Below, piece after piece: positions 31,091 through 38,722 of a DNA stretch of 64,000 nucleotides. The DNA lies in contig JAWLBM010000012.1 in the NCBI GenBank assembly GCA_041687675.1, forward strand, positions 37,930 to 101,929, read 5' to 3'. The DNA comes from JAWLBM01 sp041687675. GTDB taxonomy: Bacteria > Pseudomonadota > Alphaproteobacteria > Rhizobiales > Pleomorphomonadaceae. A program made the translations under genes and the position numbers. Each line of letters begins with the position of its first letter. Positions within the stretch are counted from its first letter, which is position 1. Below the pieces are notes generated by a model. The model saw nothing but the letters and a program-made list of their open reading frames with translations, was not told where the DNA came from and made no database searches.

Positions 31091-33051
31091 AGCACCCCCT
31101 TCCGCCCCGCACGGGCGGGCCAGCGCATCACCTCGCCGCGCTCCGTCCCGCGGATCACGGTCTGGGTGAAGCTGTTTATCGACACGTATTCGGCCAGGAA
31201 GCGGTCGAGCACGGCACCCATCAGGAAGATGCCGCTGCCTTCGAACGCCTTTTCGTCGATGAGAATCGTGACCTCGAGCCCCCGCGCGACACCGACTCCC
31301 TGCGCCTGCCGGAGCCGCCGGGCCGCCGCCCGGGTATCGACTTGGCGCAGCCCGCGGATCTTGTGCTCGGTCGCACTGTCGCTGATGTCGGCGAAAAGTG
31401 CGAGGACTTCCCGCAGCGAGGCGGCACCTTCGCCGCCGGCGTGGCCGATCAGTCCGAGCTGGTTGAGCGCGAGAACGTTGATCAGCCGCCAGGCCGCGGC
31501 GCCGCTGGAGATCCGCTCGTTGCGGCCGCGCTTGCTGGACACCACCGGCTCGCGCGGCGGCGTCGGACCTGCGAGGCAGCGGACCTTGAGGCTGCTGTCG
31601 TCGAGGAAGTGGAAGTCGGAACCGCCACGACCCACCGGGAGATGCTCGGTCAGGTGGCGGTTCGAGCAGAGCGCCCGCACCGAAAGCTCGGCGATGTCAC
31701 GCTCGGTGTCGATCCCGCTCCCGTCGCCGACCATGAGGAACATCTCGGTGCCGGTATAATCCGACGAGGACCCGTAGCGGACCTCCCTGGAGGACCGGCG
31801 GCGCGGCAGCCGCCGCACGGAATAGGTGTAGGCCGGCCGGGCCGCCGACTGGTTGAGGCGCGCCGAGTAGACCGGCAGCACCGGCACCTTCGTCGCCTCG
31901 CCGGTGATATGGGCGTGCACCGAGAGGATCCGGTGCGGCTCGTAGTCGAGCATCCGGCTGCGGTCGGGGACCACGTGGTATTCGTGTTGGTTCGGCTTCA
32001 CCTGTATGCGGTCGACCGTTTTCTCGAAGAGGTTAACCGCCGGTGCGGCGTTCAGCGCGAACATCTCCGGGCGTACGGCCGCGGCAAGCCTCGGGACCAT
32101 CTCGTCGAAGGCTATAATCACCTCGACCGTCTTCGCCGGGAGCGCGGCAAATATGGACTTTAGCCCATCGATTTGAAATCCGAGATACTTCCGCGGAAAC
32201 AGGAAGTATTCGTGGATCAGGTCGAACCCATGGAAGACATGGTTGTCGCGCGGGAGAAGCGTCTCGTTCTCGCCGAATCCGATCTGCTGGAGGAGCGTCG
32301 GAGCTGCCGTGAAGACGACCGGGTCGCCGTAGCCGTCGAGATAGCGGAAGTAGACGGCGCGGGCGTGTGCGAACAACTGCTCGTAAAGGGACACTGCGTC
32401 GCCCTCGTCGCCGACGAGGTGGAAGCGCAGGGAATCGACCGGGCATGCGGAGAAGCGCATCTGCGGGGAGTCCGACGCGGCCGTGTCGGGTGGCTCGTCG
32501 GCGGCACGCTCGGTGGTGCGCAGTGTCAGAGCCAGCCGGAGCCCGGAGAGCACCTCGGGCCCGGCGGGCAGCCCGAGCGCCTGAAGGGGGCCGGCCGCGG
32601 GGAGGTATTCGGCGGCGGAAATCTGGAACGGCCAGAGCGTAATGTCGGAGGCGAGGCGAAAGCGGCAGGAGACGCCGCGCTCGCGCTCCCGGCTCTCGGC
32701 GTCGAAATAGGTGCCCCGCCCGATGGTGATGCCCTCCCGGAGGGCGGGTTCGCCGTAGGGAGGAAGGACGTCCACGAGCATCACGGACGGCGCGGGGGCG
32801 AGATAGTGCGGCACGATCTGCTCGAGAAGGTTGGATGTGAACTCCGCATACTCGTGCTCGAGCTTGAGCTGGACACGGGCGGCGAGAAACGCGGCGCCCT
32901 CGAGAAGTCCCCCGATCATCGGGTCCATGCGATCGGCGACCAGACCGCCGAGCCGCTCGGCCACGCCCGGAAACTCTTCCGCAAACTCGACGGCCTGCTC
33001 CTTCAGCAGCGCCAGTTCGCGATTGTAGAAGTCCAGGAATTCACGATCCAA
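31087..33051 (-). CDS. tssF: T6SS baseplate protein TssF
   Basis: TssF is the large wedge subunit of the T6SS baseplate. The 654-residue protein begins in the family manner (DREFLDFYNRELALLKEQA) and continues with EFAEEFPGVAERLGG, DPMIGGLLEGAAFLAARVQL and LLEQIVPHYLAPAPSVMLV. The C-terminal third contains FAQTV-like pairs and ends near MRWPARAGRKG. It follows tssE by 17 bases and overlaps tssG by 4. Base composition is less extreme here than in flanking regions. Confidence 0.96.
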   Translation of the reverse strand: MDREFLDFYNRELALLKEQAVEFAEEFPGVAERLGGLVADRMDPMIGGLLEGAAFLAARVQLKLEHEYAEFTSNLLEQIVPHYLAPAPSVMLVDVLPPYGEPALREGITIGRGTYFDAESRERERGVSCRFRLASDITLWPFQISAAEYLPAAGPLQALGLPAGPEVLSGLRLALTLRTTERAADEPPDTAASDSPQMRFSACPVDSLRFHLVGDEGDAVSLYEQLFAHARAVYFRYLDGYGDPVVFTAAPTLLQQIGFGENETLLPRDNHVFHGFDLIHEYFLFPRKYLGFQIDGLKSIFAALPAKTVEVIIAFDEMVPRLAAAVRPEMFALNAAPAVNLFEKTVDRIQVKPNQHEYHVVPDRSRMLDYEPHRILSVHAHITGEATKVPVLPVYSARLNQSAARPAYTYSVRRLPRRRSSREVRYGSSSDYTGTEMFLMVGDGSGIDTERDIAELSVRALCSNRHLTEHLPVGRGGSDFHFLDDSSLKVRCLAGPTPPREPVVSSKRGRNERISSGAAAWRLINVLALNQLGLIGHAGGEGAASLREVLALFADISDSATEHKIRGLRQVDTRAAARRLRQAQGVGVARGLEVTILIDEKAFEGSGIFLMGAVLDRFLAEYVSINSFTQTVIRGTERGEVMRWPARAGRKGVL

Positions 33052-33068
33052 CGCTTGTCCTCCCCGGG

Positions 33069-33611
33069 TCAGATGCGGTCGATCCTGATCTTGCCCGTGT
33101 CCAGCTCCACGTCAGCTGCGAATTCCACCGGCACGTTGACCGGGTTGCACAGGAGGTCGGCGCGAATGATGAACCGGATCTTGAGGTCGGCGATTCCGAC
33201 CGAATCGTCCCGAATCGTCGTAAGCCCGTCGGCGACCAGCCGTGGCTCGAAGTCGATGAGCGCGCGTTCCAGTTCGCCCGCGATCTCGTCGACGCGAAGC
33301 TCGTCGATGGACCGGTTGGTGAGGTCTGGCAGCCCGAAGTTCAGGATCGACCTTCGCACCTCCGGGAATTCCGAGAGGTCGAGGGCGGAGTCCATGTTGA
33401 TGGTGTTGAGAAGGGCGGCGACGTCCAGCGTCACTTCCCGGCGAAGCTGCGGTTCGGTGATCGTCCCGCGGTGCGGGAGGCGCGCCGGTTCATTCCGCCC
33501 TTCGGCCGCGGCCGGCCCGGACGCCGCACGGCCGTCCCGGACCGCATGCGCGGACCGGAAGGCGTGCATGAAGGGTGCCGCGAGACGGTTCTTCCTCTGC
33601 ACGTTCGCCAT
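33069..33611 (-). CDS. tssE: T6SS baseplate protein TssE (gp25-like)
   Basis: TssE is the gp25-like baseplate protein. The start at 33611 (MANVQRKN) is chosen over an upstream ATG at 33668 because the extra residues come from the palindrome-bearing spacer after hcp. The 180-residue product has an Ala/Arg-rich lead, then LRREVTLDVAALLNTINMDS, LSEFPEVRRSILNFGLPDL, the gp25 core ERALIDFEPRL and a C-terminal VNVPVEFAADVELDTGKIRI. It precedes tssF by 17 bases. Confidence 0.93.
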   Translation of the reverse strand: MANVQRKNRLAAPFMHAFRSAHAVRDGRAASGPAAAEGRNEPARLPHRGTITEPQLRREVTLDVAALLNTINMDSALDLSEFPEVRRSILNFGLPDLTNRSIDELRVDEIAGELERALIDFEPRLVADGLTTIRDDSVGIADLKIRFIIRADLLCNPVNVPVEFAADVELDTGKIRIDRI

Positions 33612-33640
33612 GGCGCTCCGGCCTGTCCCGACACGGTCGT

Positions 33641-33666
33641 GCCGGCCGCCCACGTGGGCGGCCGGC
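33641..33666 (-). terminator. Perfect 26-bp palindrome between hcp and tssE
   Basis: The palindrome is formed by GCCGGCCGCC, CACGTG and GGCGGCCGGC. It lies 28 bases after the hcp stop codon and 29 bases before the tssE start codon. In RNA it would fold into an extremely stable hairpin. No T-run follows, so a 3'-end stabiliser or attenuator that lets hcp be made in excess over the downstream baseplate genes is more likely than full termination. Confidence 0.6.
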
Positions 33667-33694
33667 ATTGACTCTCAAACGTTCCTCGATCCGA

Positions 33695-34168
33695 TCATTC
33701 CTCGGCGTTGGCGGCGATGTCGTAGCTCTTGGTGACCTCCGGCGCCATCGTCTGGTCGGCGTTCTGCCCGACATAGACCGTCTCGTACTTGCGGAAGTTC
33801 AGAGAGACGGACTCGGTGGCCAGCTCGCCGCCGCTGCTGACCTGGTAGTTGGAGATCACCACCTCCTTCATGATCACCTTGTAGTAGTCGAACTCCGTGG
33901 AGCCGGCCGACTTGCGCAGGATGATGGTCGCCTCCGGGATGTCCGGGTGGGTGACGCAGAAGTGCAGGAGGTTCGGGGTGGCCTTGTCGACCTCCTTGAC
34001 GACGGAAATGTCCTGGACGTTGATCTGCGGGCCGCCACCGCCAGTCAGGGAGTGGCGGTTGGCGCTGTTGCTCGCGCCCCAGCTGTACGAAAGGATCTCC
34101 ATCGCGCCGATCAACGCTTGAGAGTCGCCGGGGATTTCGGGAATGACGAGGAACATATTGGAAGCCAT
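33695..34168 (-). CDS. hcp: T6SS inner-tube protein Hcp (TssD)
   Basis: Hcp hexamers stack to form the tube expelled by sheath contraction and can carry small effectors. The 157-residue protein is of normal length: MASNMFLVIPEIPGDSQ, then EILSYSWGASNSANRHSLTG, VVKEVDKATPNLLHFCVTH, and a C-terminal VSLNFRKYETVYVGQ. The ribosome site AGGAG is strong. It lies between tssC and tssE; the 133-base leader contains one copy of the CAGACCGTAA motif, and a perfect palindrome follows the gene. Separate control is likely. Confidence 0.96.
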   Translation of the reverse strand: MASNMFLVIPEIPGDSQALIGAMEILSYSWGASNSANRHSLTGGGGPQINVQDISVVKEVDKATPNLLHFCVTHPDIPEATIILRKSAGSTEFDYYKVIMKEVVISNYQVSSGGELATESVSLNFRKYETVYVGQNADQTMAPEVTKSYDIAANAEE

Positions 34169-34254
34169 GGTCTGCTCCTGCGGTGCGTGAAAGCGGGAAG
34201 TCTTCGGGACCCAGTCTTATGCTTAAACTTGCATGTGTACCCGACATCGGCTGC

Positions 34255-34264
34255 TTACGGTCTG
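34255..34264 (-). promoter_or_regulatory. CAGACCGTAA motif, hcp-side copy
   Basis: An exact copy of the decamer on the minus strand lies 86 bases upstream of the hcp start codon in the tssC-hcp spacer. The sequence downstream (GTACACATGCAAGTTTAAGC) is AT-richer than its surroundings and could hold a promoter. The copy points toward hcp, as the other copies point toward their genes. Confidence 0.6.
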
Positions 34265-34301
34265 GCGCGCGGGGTTTTTCCGCGCCCCAGCCCGGTCGGG
34301 G

Positions 34302-35792
34302 TCATTTTTTGTCGGCGGGCAGCTGGGAAACGAGGCTGAGGCCGATGTCCATGCCCTCGAGCTGGAAGTGCGGCCGCAGATAGAACCGGGCGGTGTAGTA
34401 GCCCGGGTTCTCCTCGTTGTCCTCGACGATGACCTTGGCTTCCGCGAGCGGCTTGCGCGCCTTGATGGTCTCGCTGGAGTTCTTCGGATCGCCGTCGACG
34501 TAGCGCGTGATCCAGTCCTGAAGCCACCGGCGGAGCTGGTCCTTCTCCTTGGTGGACCCGACCTTGTCCCGCACCATGCACTTCAGGTAATGGGCGAACC
34601 GCGAGGTGGCGAACATGTAGGGGATCCGGGCCGAGAGGTTGTCGGAGGCCGTCGCCTCCGGCTTGTCGTAGACCTTGGGCCGGTAGAGCGACTGGGCGCC
34701 GATGAAGGCGGCCTTGTCGGTGTTCTTGCGGTGGACGATCGGGATCAGGCCCGACTTGGAGAGCTCGGCCTCGCGACGGTCCGAGATGGCGATCTCGGTG
34801 GGGCACTTGAGGTCCACTCCGCCGTCGTCCGTGGGGAAGGCGTGGGTCGGGAGGTTGATCACTTCACCGCCCGACTGGACGCCGCGGATCCGGACGGTCC
34901 AGCCGTACTCCTTGTAAGCCCGGTTGATGTTGGTGGCCATCGCATAGGCCGCGTTCATCCAGGCGTACTTCTCACCCTTGTGGCCATCCGTCTCCTCCTC
35001 GAAGGCGAACTCCTCGACGGGCTCCGACTTCGCGCCGTAGGGGACGCGGGCGAGGACGCGCGGCAGGCACAGCCCTACGTAGCGGCTGTCGACCTGGTCG
35101 CGCAGCCCCTTCCAGGCGGCGTAGTCGGGTGTGTCGAACACCTTGCCGAGGTCGCGCGGGTTGGCCAGCTCCGTCCAGCCGTCCAGGCCGAGCAGCATCG
35201 GATCGGCGCCGGCGAAGAAGGGCGCGTGGGCTGCCGCGGCGATCTTGGACACGTCGCGGAGCAACTGCACGTCCTGTGGCGACTGGCTGAAGTAGTAGTC
35301 GCCGACCAGGCAACCATACGGCTCGCCGCCGAGCTGGCCGAACTCCTGCTCGTAGACCTTCTTGAACAGGGGGCTCTGGTCCCAGCGCGCACCGGGATAG
35401 AGCTTCAGGTTCTTGGCCAGTTCCGCCTTGGAGACGTTCATGACGCGGATCTTCAGCGTCGCGTCGGTCTCGGAGTTGAACACGAGGTAGTGGAGACCCC
35501 GCCAGGCGCTCTCGACCTGCTGGAACTCCGGCGCATGGATGATCTCGTTGACCTGTGCGGTGAGCTTCTCGTCGAGCCGGGCGATCATCTCCTCGATCGT
35601 CTCGATCACGTCACCCTTGACGACCGTGGTGTCGGCGAGGGCCTGGCTCACCAGGGTGCGCAGCGCGTTCTCGACCTCGCTGGCAGCCCGCTCGCTGCGC
35701 GGCTTGAAGCTCTGCTTCAGGACGCTGGCGAACTCATCGACCTCGGCGACTGCGCCGGTGGTCGTCTCCTGACGTTCCATTTCGTTGGTCAT
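34302..35792 (-). CDS. tssC: T6SS contractile sheath large subunit TssC
   Basis: TssC pairs with TssB to build the contractile sheath. The 496-residue protein has the family core: VNEIIHAPEFQQVESAWRGL, FGQLGGEPYGCLVGDYYFSQ, FFAGADPMLLGLDGW, then LPRVLARVPYG and FATSRFAHYLKCMVRDKVGS. Only one tssC is present, unlike Agrobacterium, which has two. It follows tssB by 13 bases. Confidence 0.97.
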   Translation of the reverse strand: MTNEMERQETTTGAVAEVDEFASVLKQSFKPRSERAASEVENALRTLVSQALADTTVVKGDVIETIEEMIARLDEKLTAQVNEIIHAPEFQQVESAWRGLHYLVFNSETDATLKIRVMNVSKAELAKNLKLYPGARWDQSPLFKKVYEQEFGQLGGEPYGCLVGDYYFSQSPQDVQLLRDVSKIAAAAHAPFFAGADPMLLGLDGWTELANPRDLGKVFDTPDYAAWKGLRDQVDSRYVGLCLPRVLARVPYGAKSEPVEEFAFEEETDGHKGEKYAWMNAAYAMATNINRAYKEYGWTVRIRGVQSGGEVINLPTHAFPTDDGGVDLKCPTEIAISDRREAELSKSGLIPIVHRKNTDKAAFIGAQSLYRPKVYDKPEATASDNLSARIPYMFATSRFAHYLKCMVRDKVGSTKEKDQLRRWLQDWITRYVDGDPKNSSETIKARKPLAEAKVIVEDNEENPGYYTARFYLRPHFQLEGMDIGLSLVSQLPADKK

Positions 35793-35805
35793 AACTGTCG
35801 CTCCG

Positions 35806-36333
35806 TCAGTTCGACGCCTCGTCTTCGCCGGGTTCTTTCTTGATCCGCTCGTTCAGCGCCGCCATGAGGCTCGGATCGGCCAGCAACTGCTTGAGCTTCT
35901 CTTCGGCCGACGCCTTGCCGTCCATGTAGCGAAGCAGATTCTGGAGCTGCTCACGGGCCTCCAGCAGCTTCGCCAGCGCCGGCACCTGCCGCGCCACGGC
36001 GGCCGGGCTGAGATCGTCCATCTTGTTGAACTTCAACTGCACGGAGAGTTTCTCCTCTCCGTCTCCGCCCAGCTTGTTGTCGACGCGCATGGCGACACCG
36101 GGCTGTATCGCGGCCATGCGCTTGTCGAAGTTGTCCATGTCGATGTCGAGAAAGGTCCGGTCGGCGAACTCCGGCTTCTCCACCCCCGGAGCGTTGCCGG
36201 ACAGGTCCGACAGAACTCCCATCACGAAGGGAAGCTCGATCAGGCGTTCCGCGTTGTAGGGGTCCTCGTAGGTGATGTGGACCCGCGGCGCGCGGTTCCG
36301 GCCGATGAATTTCTGACCGCTGTTGCTGGACAT
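35806..36333 (-). CDS. tssB: T6SS contractile sheath small subunit TssB
   Basis: TssB is the small sheath subunit. The 175-residue protein has RAPRVHITYEDPYNAERLIE, LPFVMGVLSDLSGN and the conserved sheath segments TFLDIDMDNFDKRM and LKFNKMDDLSPAAV. The C-terminal helix (KLLEAREQLQNLLRYMDGK) is the usual TssC-contact region. A strong GAGGAGAGG site precedes the ATG. The 161-base spacer to tssA upstream has a short hairpin (GGTGCCCC-GAAC-GGGGCGCC, 36439-36458). Confidence 0.96.
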   Translation of the reverse strand: MSSNSGQKFIGRNRAPRVHITYEDPYNAERLIELPFVMGVLSDLSGNAPGVEKPEFADRTFLDIDMDNFDKRMAAIQPGVAMRVDNKLGGDGEEKLSVQLKFNKMDDLSPAAVARQVPALAKLLEAREQLQNLLRYMDGKASAEEKLKQLLADPSLMAALNERIKKEPGEDEASN

Positions 36334-36494
36334 GACCGTTCACCTCTCCTCATTCTGCCGTTTCAGGCCCGGATCACACGGTGGGCCGACCGCGGGATGC
36401 GGATCCGATCCGGTCGGCGGCAGGTTACTTCTCCCCCGGTGCCCCGAACGGGGCGCCGCGCACGCACTCGGCAACACGTCGCGCCACCGGCTCC

Positions 36495-37802
36495 TCAGCC
36501 GCCGATCCTCATGGTCTTCAAGGCGTCTTCCGGCAGAAGGTCCTTGAGGAGGCTCAGGAAATCACGGCTTCCGAGGGCCTTGGCGCGGTCGATGAGCAAC
36601 GGAACGGGGCTCGACGGCTCCGCTCTTCGATAGAACTGGGCAACCTGGTCGAGGAGCGTGATGGCCTGCTGCCGGCTCTCCACCCGGGGAGGCTCCTCGG
36701 TCTGCGGGGCGGTCGCGCCGTTTCCGGCCGGCGCCCTCAGGGGAATGATGAATGTGGGTTCTGCCCCGACATGGATCCGTGCCGCTCCCGCGTGCTCGGG
36801 AACGAGCATCGCCACCACCTCGAAGAGCGAACAGCCGAGGCTGGCCCGCGCCTGCTCGACCAGCGGCAGCACGGGGCTGGAGGGCTCGAAATGGCGGAAA
36901 TAAGCGATGACGCCGTCGAGGGCGGCGGCAGCCTCGCCCCGGCTGGCAAGGGCGCCGGCCGGAAGAGGCGCGGCGGATGCCCCGGCCGCGGTCTCCAAGG
37001 CCCCCGCGCCACCCTCCTCCTCGGCGGCATTCTCTCCGGCGGATCCGGCTGCCGCGAGAGAGCGGCCCGGGTCCCTCCGGACGACGGCGGATTCCAGCAT
37101 GGCGACGATGCCGTCCGCGACGGGAGGCAGCCGGTCGAGCCGAAGGGCCGCCTCGTAGCCGATGCGCTCGATCAGGACCCGGTCGATGCGGGCGATCGCG
37201 TCGACCAGGCGACACATGAGGTCGCGCACGGCGACGAGATCCTCCAGGTCGCACTCCATCAGCACCCGGTCCACGGCGGCCGGGTCGGTCTGCTCGCCGT
37301 CCCTGAGGTTTGCCGCCCCGGTTGCGATCAGGTGACCACGGTAGGTCACGGCACCGGCCCGCGGCAGCTCCAGAAGACGGGCGAACTGCAGGGGGAAGAC
37401 GAGGGATCCGACGTCGTCGAGGTTGTAGAGCGGGGCGATCCTGAACGCGTGGTCGTCTCCCTCGGGCAGTGGCTTCACGGTGTCCCAGTCCGTCTCGAAC
37501 AGTCGGCGGACCTCTTCGATCGTCCGGACGAATCCGGCGACGTTGCCGGACAGGATGAAGACCTTCGATGTGAGAACCAGCAGCCGGACGTCGCGCGTCC
37601 GTTGGAGCAGGCCGGCCGCCTCCGCAAGGATGCTCTCGGCCGGGAAGGCGGCGGGGTCGAACGAGAAGAAGGAATCAGGAATCTGACCCTCGGCACTGGC
37701 CATAAAGGACAGGAATTCGGGATCGCCGGCCGCCTCCAGGTCGGGCCCGCACGGATCCTCGCCGTCGACCACTCGGTCGAAGATGGTCAGGTCGAATGCC
37801 AT
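36495..37802 (-). CDS. tssA: T6SS assembly protein TssA (ImpA N-terminal domain)
   Basis: TssA primes and organises tube and sheath polymerisation. The 435-residue protein opens with the ImpA N-terminal motif VVDGEDPCGPDLEAAGDPEF. Further family segments are RDVRLLVLTSKVFILSGNVA and FETDWDTVKPLPEGDDHAF. The C-terminal region repeats a HFEPSSPVLPLVEQA/YRRAEPSSPVPLLIDRA pattern, as seen in short TssA proteins. It follows the ompA-like gene with a terminator-like hairpin in between. Confidence 0.92.
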   Translation of the reverse strand: MAFDLTIFDRVVDGEDPCGPDLEAAGDPEFLSFMASAEGQIPDSFFSFDPAAFPAESILAEAAGLLQRTRDVRLLVLTSKVFILSGNVAGFVRTIEEVRRLFETDWDTVKPLPEGDDHAFRIAPLYNLDDVGSLVFPLQFARLLELPRAGAVTYRGHLIATGAANLRDGEQTDPAAVDRVLMECDLEDLVAVRDLMCRLVDAIARIDRVLIERIGYEAALRLDRLPPVADGIVAMLESAVVRRDPGRSLAAAGSAGENAAEEEGGAGALETAAGASAAPLPAGALASRGEAAAALDGVIAYFRHFEPSSPVLPLVEQARASLGCSLFEVVAMLVPEHAGAARIHVGAEPTFIIPLRAPAGNGATAPQTEEPPRVESRQQAITLLDQVAQFYRRAEPSSPVPLLIDRAKALGSRDFLSLLKDLLPEDALKTMRIGG

Positions 37803-37832
37803 TGTCCCACGGCTCTCCCCCCAAAAGCCCGC

Positions 37833-37859
37833 AGGCGCCGCGGTTCGCCCGCGGCGCCT
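37833..37859 (-). terminator. Hairpin between ompA-like gene and tssA
   Basis: A perfect 11-bp stem (AGGCGCCGCGG pairing with CCGCGGCGCCT) with a 5-base loop lies between the ompA-like gene and tssA. On the minus strand it is followed by GCGGGCTTTTGG. It could be a partial terminator separating ompA expression from tssA-tssB-tssC. Confidence 0.55.
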
Positions 37860-37896
37860 CTTGCCTCCCGCTCGACCTAGGCCCGGTGGCTCGGAT

Positions 37897-38418
37897 TCAC
37901 CAGCCGGTCAGCCTCGTCTCGACCCGGCGGTTCTCCGGGTTGAACGGGTCGGCGACCCGCGGACGTGTCTTGCCGTATCCCCTGGTCTCGAACCGGTCCG
38001 TGGCGACGCCCTTCGCGGTCAGGTAGGAGACCACGGCCGCCGCCCGCCGTTCAGACAATTCAAGGTTGTAGCCCTCCGAGCCGGTCGCATCCGTGTGCCC
38101 CTCGACGGCGAAGCGCGCCCTCGCCAGCCGCTCGTCGGCGAGTGCCTTGGCAAACTCGTCGAGGTTGGCCTTGGCGGCCGGCGTCAGTTCGTCCGAATTG
38201 AACTCGAAGTTGACCAGCAGGTCGAACGGCTTGGGCTCCGCCGCCTCGGCAGCCTTTCCGCACTCCTCGGCGGTGCCGATGCAGATGGCCCGCTTCTGGC
38301 CGAGTAACTGTGTGGAGAAGAATTCCGCGATGTCGCCGGACTTGTACGCCGGTTCGGCGAAGACCGGACCCGCGGAAAGGGCGAGCAGAACAGCTAGGGA
38401 AACGGTGATGCCACGCAT
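37897..38418 (-). CDS. OmpA-family periplasmic protein of T6SS locus
   Basis: This 173-residue protein has a signal peptide (residues 1-21, ending GPVFA before EPAY) and an OmpA peptidoglycan-binding domain from about residue 65. The key segment VEGHTDATGSEGYNLELSE and the final RGYGKTRPRVADPFNPENRR carry the Asp and Arg residues that hold diaminopimelate. There is no lipobox cysteine, so it is not a TssJ-type lipoprotein. The ATG at 38418 has AGAGGTGG upstream. It heads the minus-strand T6SS genes and may anchor the apparatus to the wall in the absence of tssJ. Confidence 0.88.
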   Translation of the reverse strand: MRGITVSLAVLLALSAGPVFAEPAYKSGDIAEFFSTQLLGQKRAICIGTAEECGKAAEAAEPKPFDLLVNFEFNSDELTPAAKANLDEFAKALADERLARARFAVEGHTDATGSEGYNLELSERRAAAVVSYLTAKGVATDRFETRGYGKTRPRVADPFNPENRRVETRLTGW

Positions 38419-38471
38419 GATCCACCTCTTCGGGAGGGCGACGGGGGGCCGCCATTCAACCTTCGCTGTCG

Positions 38472-38481
38472 TTACGGTCTG
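38472..38481 (-). promoter_or_regulatory. CAGACCGTAA motif, ompA-side copy
   Basis: An exact copy on the minus strand lies 53 bases upstream of the ompA-like start codon. It forms one arm of the 12-bp inverted repeat in the divergent control region. Confidence 0.65.
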
Positions 38482-38534
38482 TGGATGATACCCCCTGCGG
38501 GTCCCTCGCCGCGATGTATGCTCAAAACCTGATA

Positions 38535-38544
38535 CAGACCGTAA
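38535..38544 (+). promoter_or_regulatory. CAGACCGTAA motif, vgrG-side copy
   Basis: An exact copy on the plus strand lies 178 bases upstream of the vgrG start codon. It forms the other arm of the inverted repeat and points toward vgrG. Confidence 0.65.
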
Positions 38545-38722
38545 CACCCCGGCACGGCCCCGGACGACGATCGGCGCAGGTCCCGCGGAACCGGACGGCA
38601 GACGCTCCCAACGCCTTCAGGCCGTCGATGTCCTGTGTTTCCTTCTCGACTATGCAACTGCGCGGATATATCGTCAAGAAGTTACGAGTGGCCCGTTCGA
38701 CAGCGAATAAAACGAGGCTAAC

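Larger units (their letters stand above)
38419..38722. promoter_or_regulatory. Divergent T6SS control region (ompA / vgrG)
   Basis: This 304-bp intergenic region separates the two divergent halves of the T6SS locus. It contains a perfect 12-bp inverted repeat (GTTACGGTCTGT at 38471-38482 and ACAGACCGTAAC at 38534-38545, 51 bases apart). An AT-rich patch (GGATATATCG near 38664-38673) before vgrG could include a -10 box. No sigma-54 -24/-12 pair was found. No gene is seen in it. Confidence 0.7.

Noticed and set aside
23378..38544. CAGACCGTAA read as a sigma-70 -35 box
   Set aside because: With GACCGT as -35, a 17-base spacer gives an acceptable -10 only at hcp and not at the other three sites, so an operator is more likely.
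38419..38722. Sigma-54 promoter for the T6SS genes
   Set aside because: No TGGC-N8-TTGC type -24/-12 pair was found, and no VasH-like activator gene is in the window.
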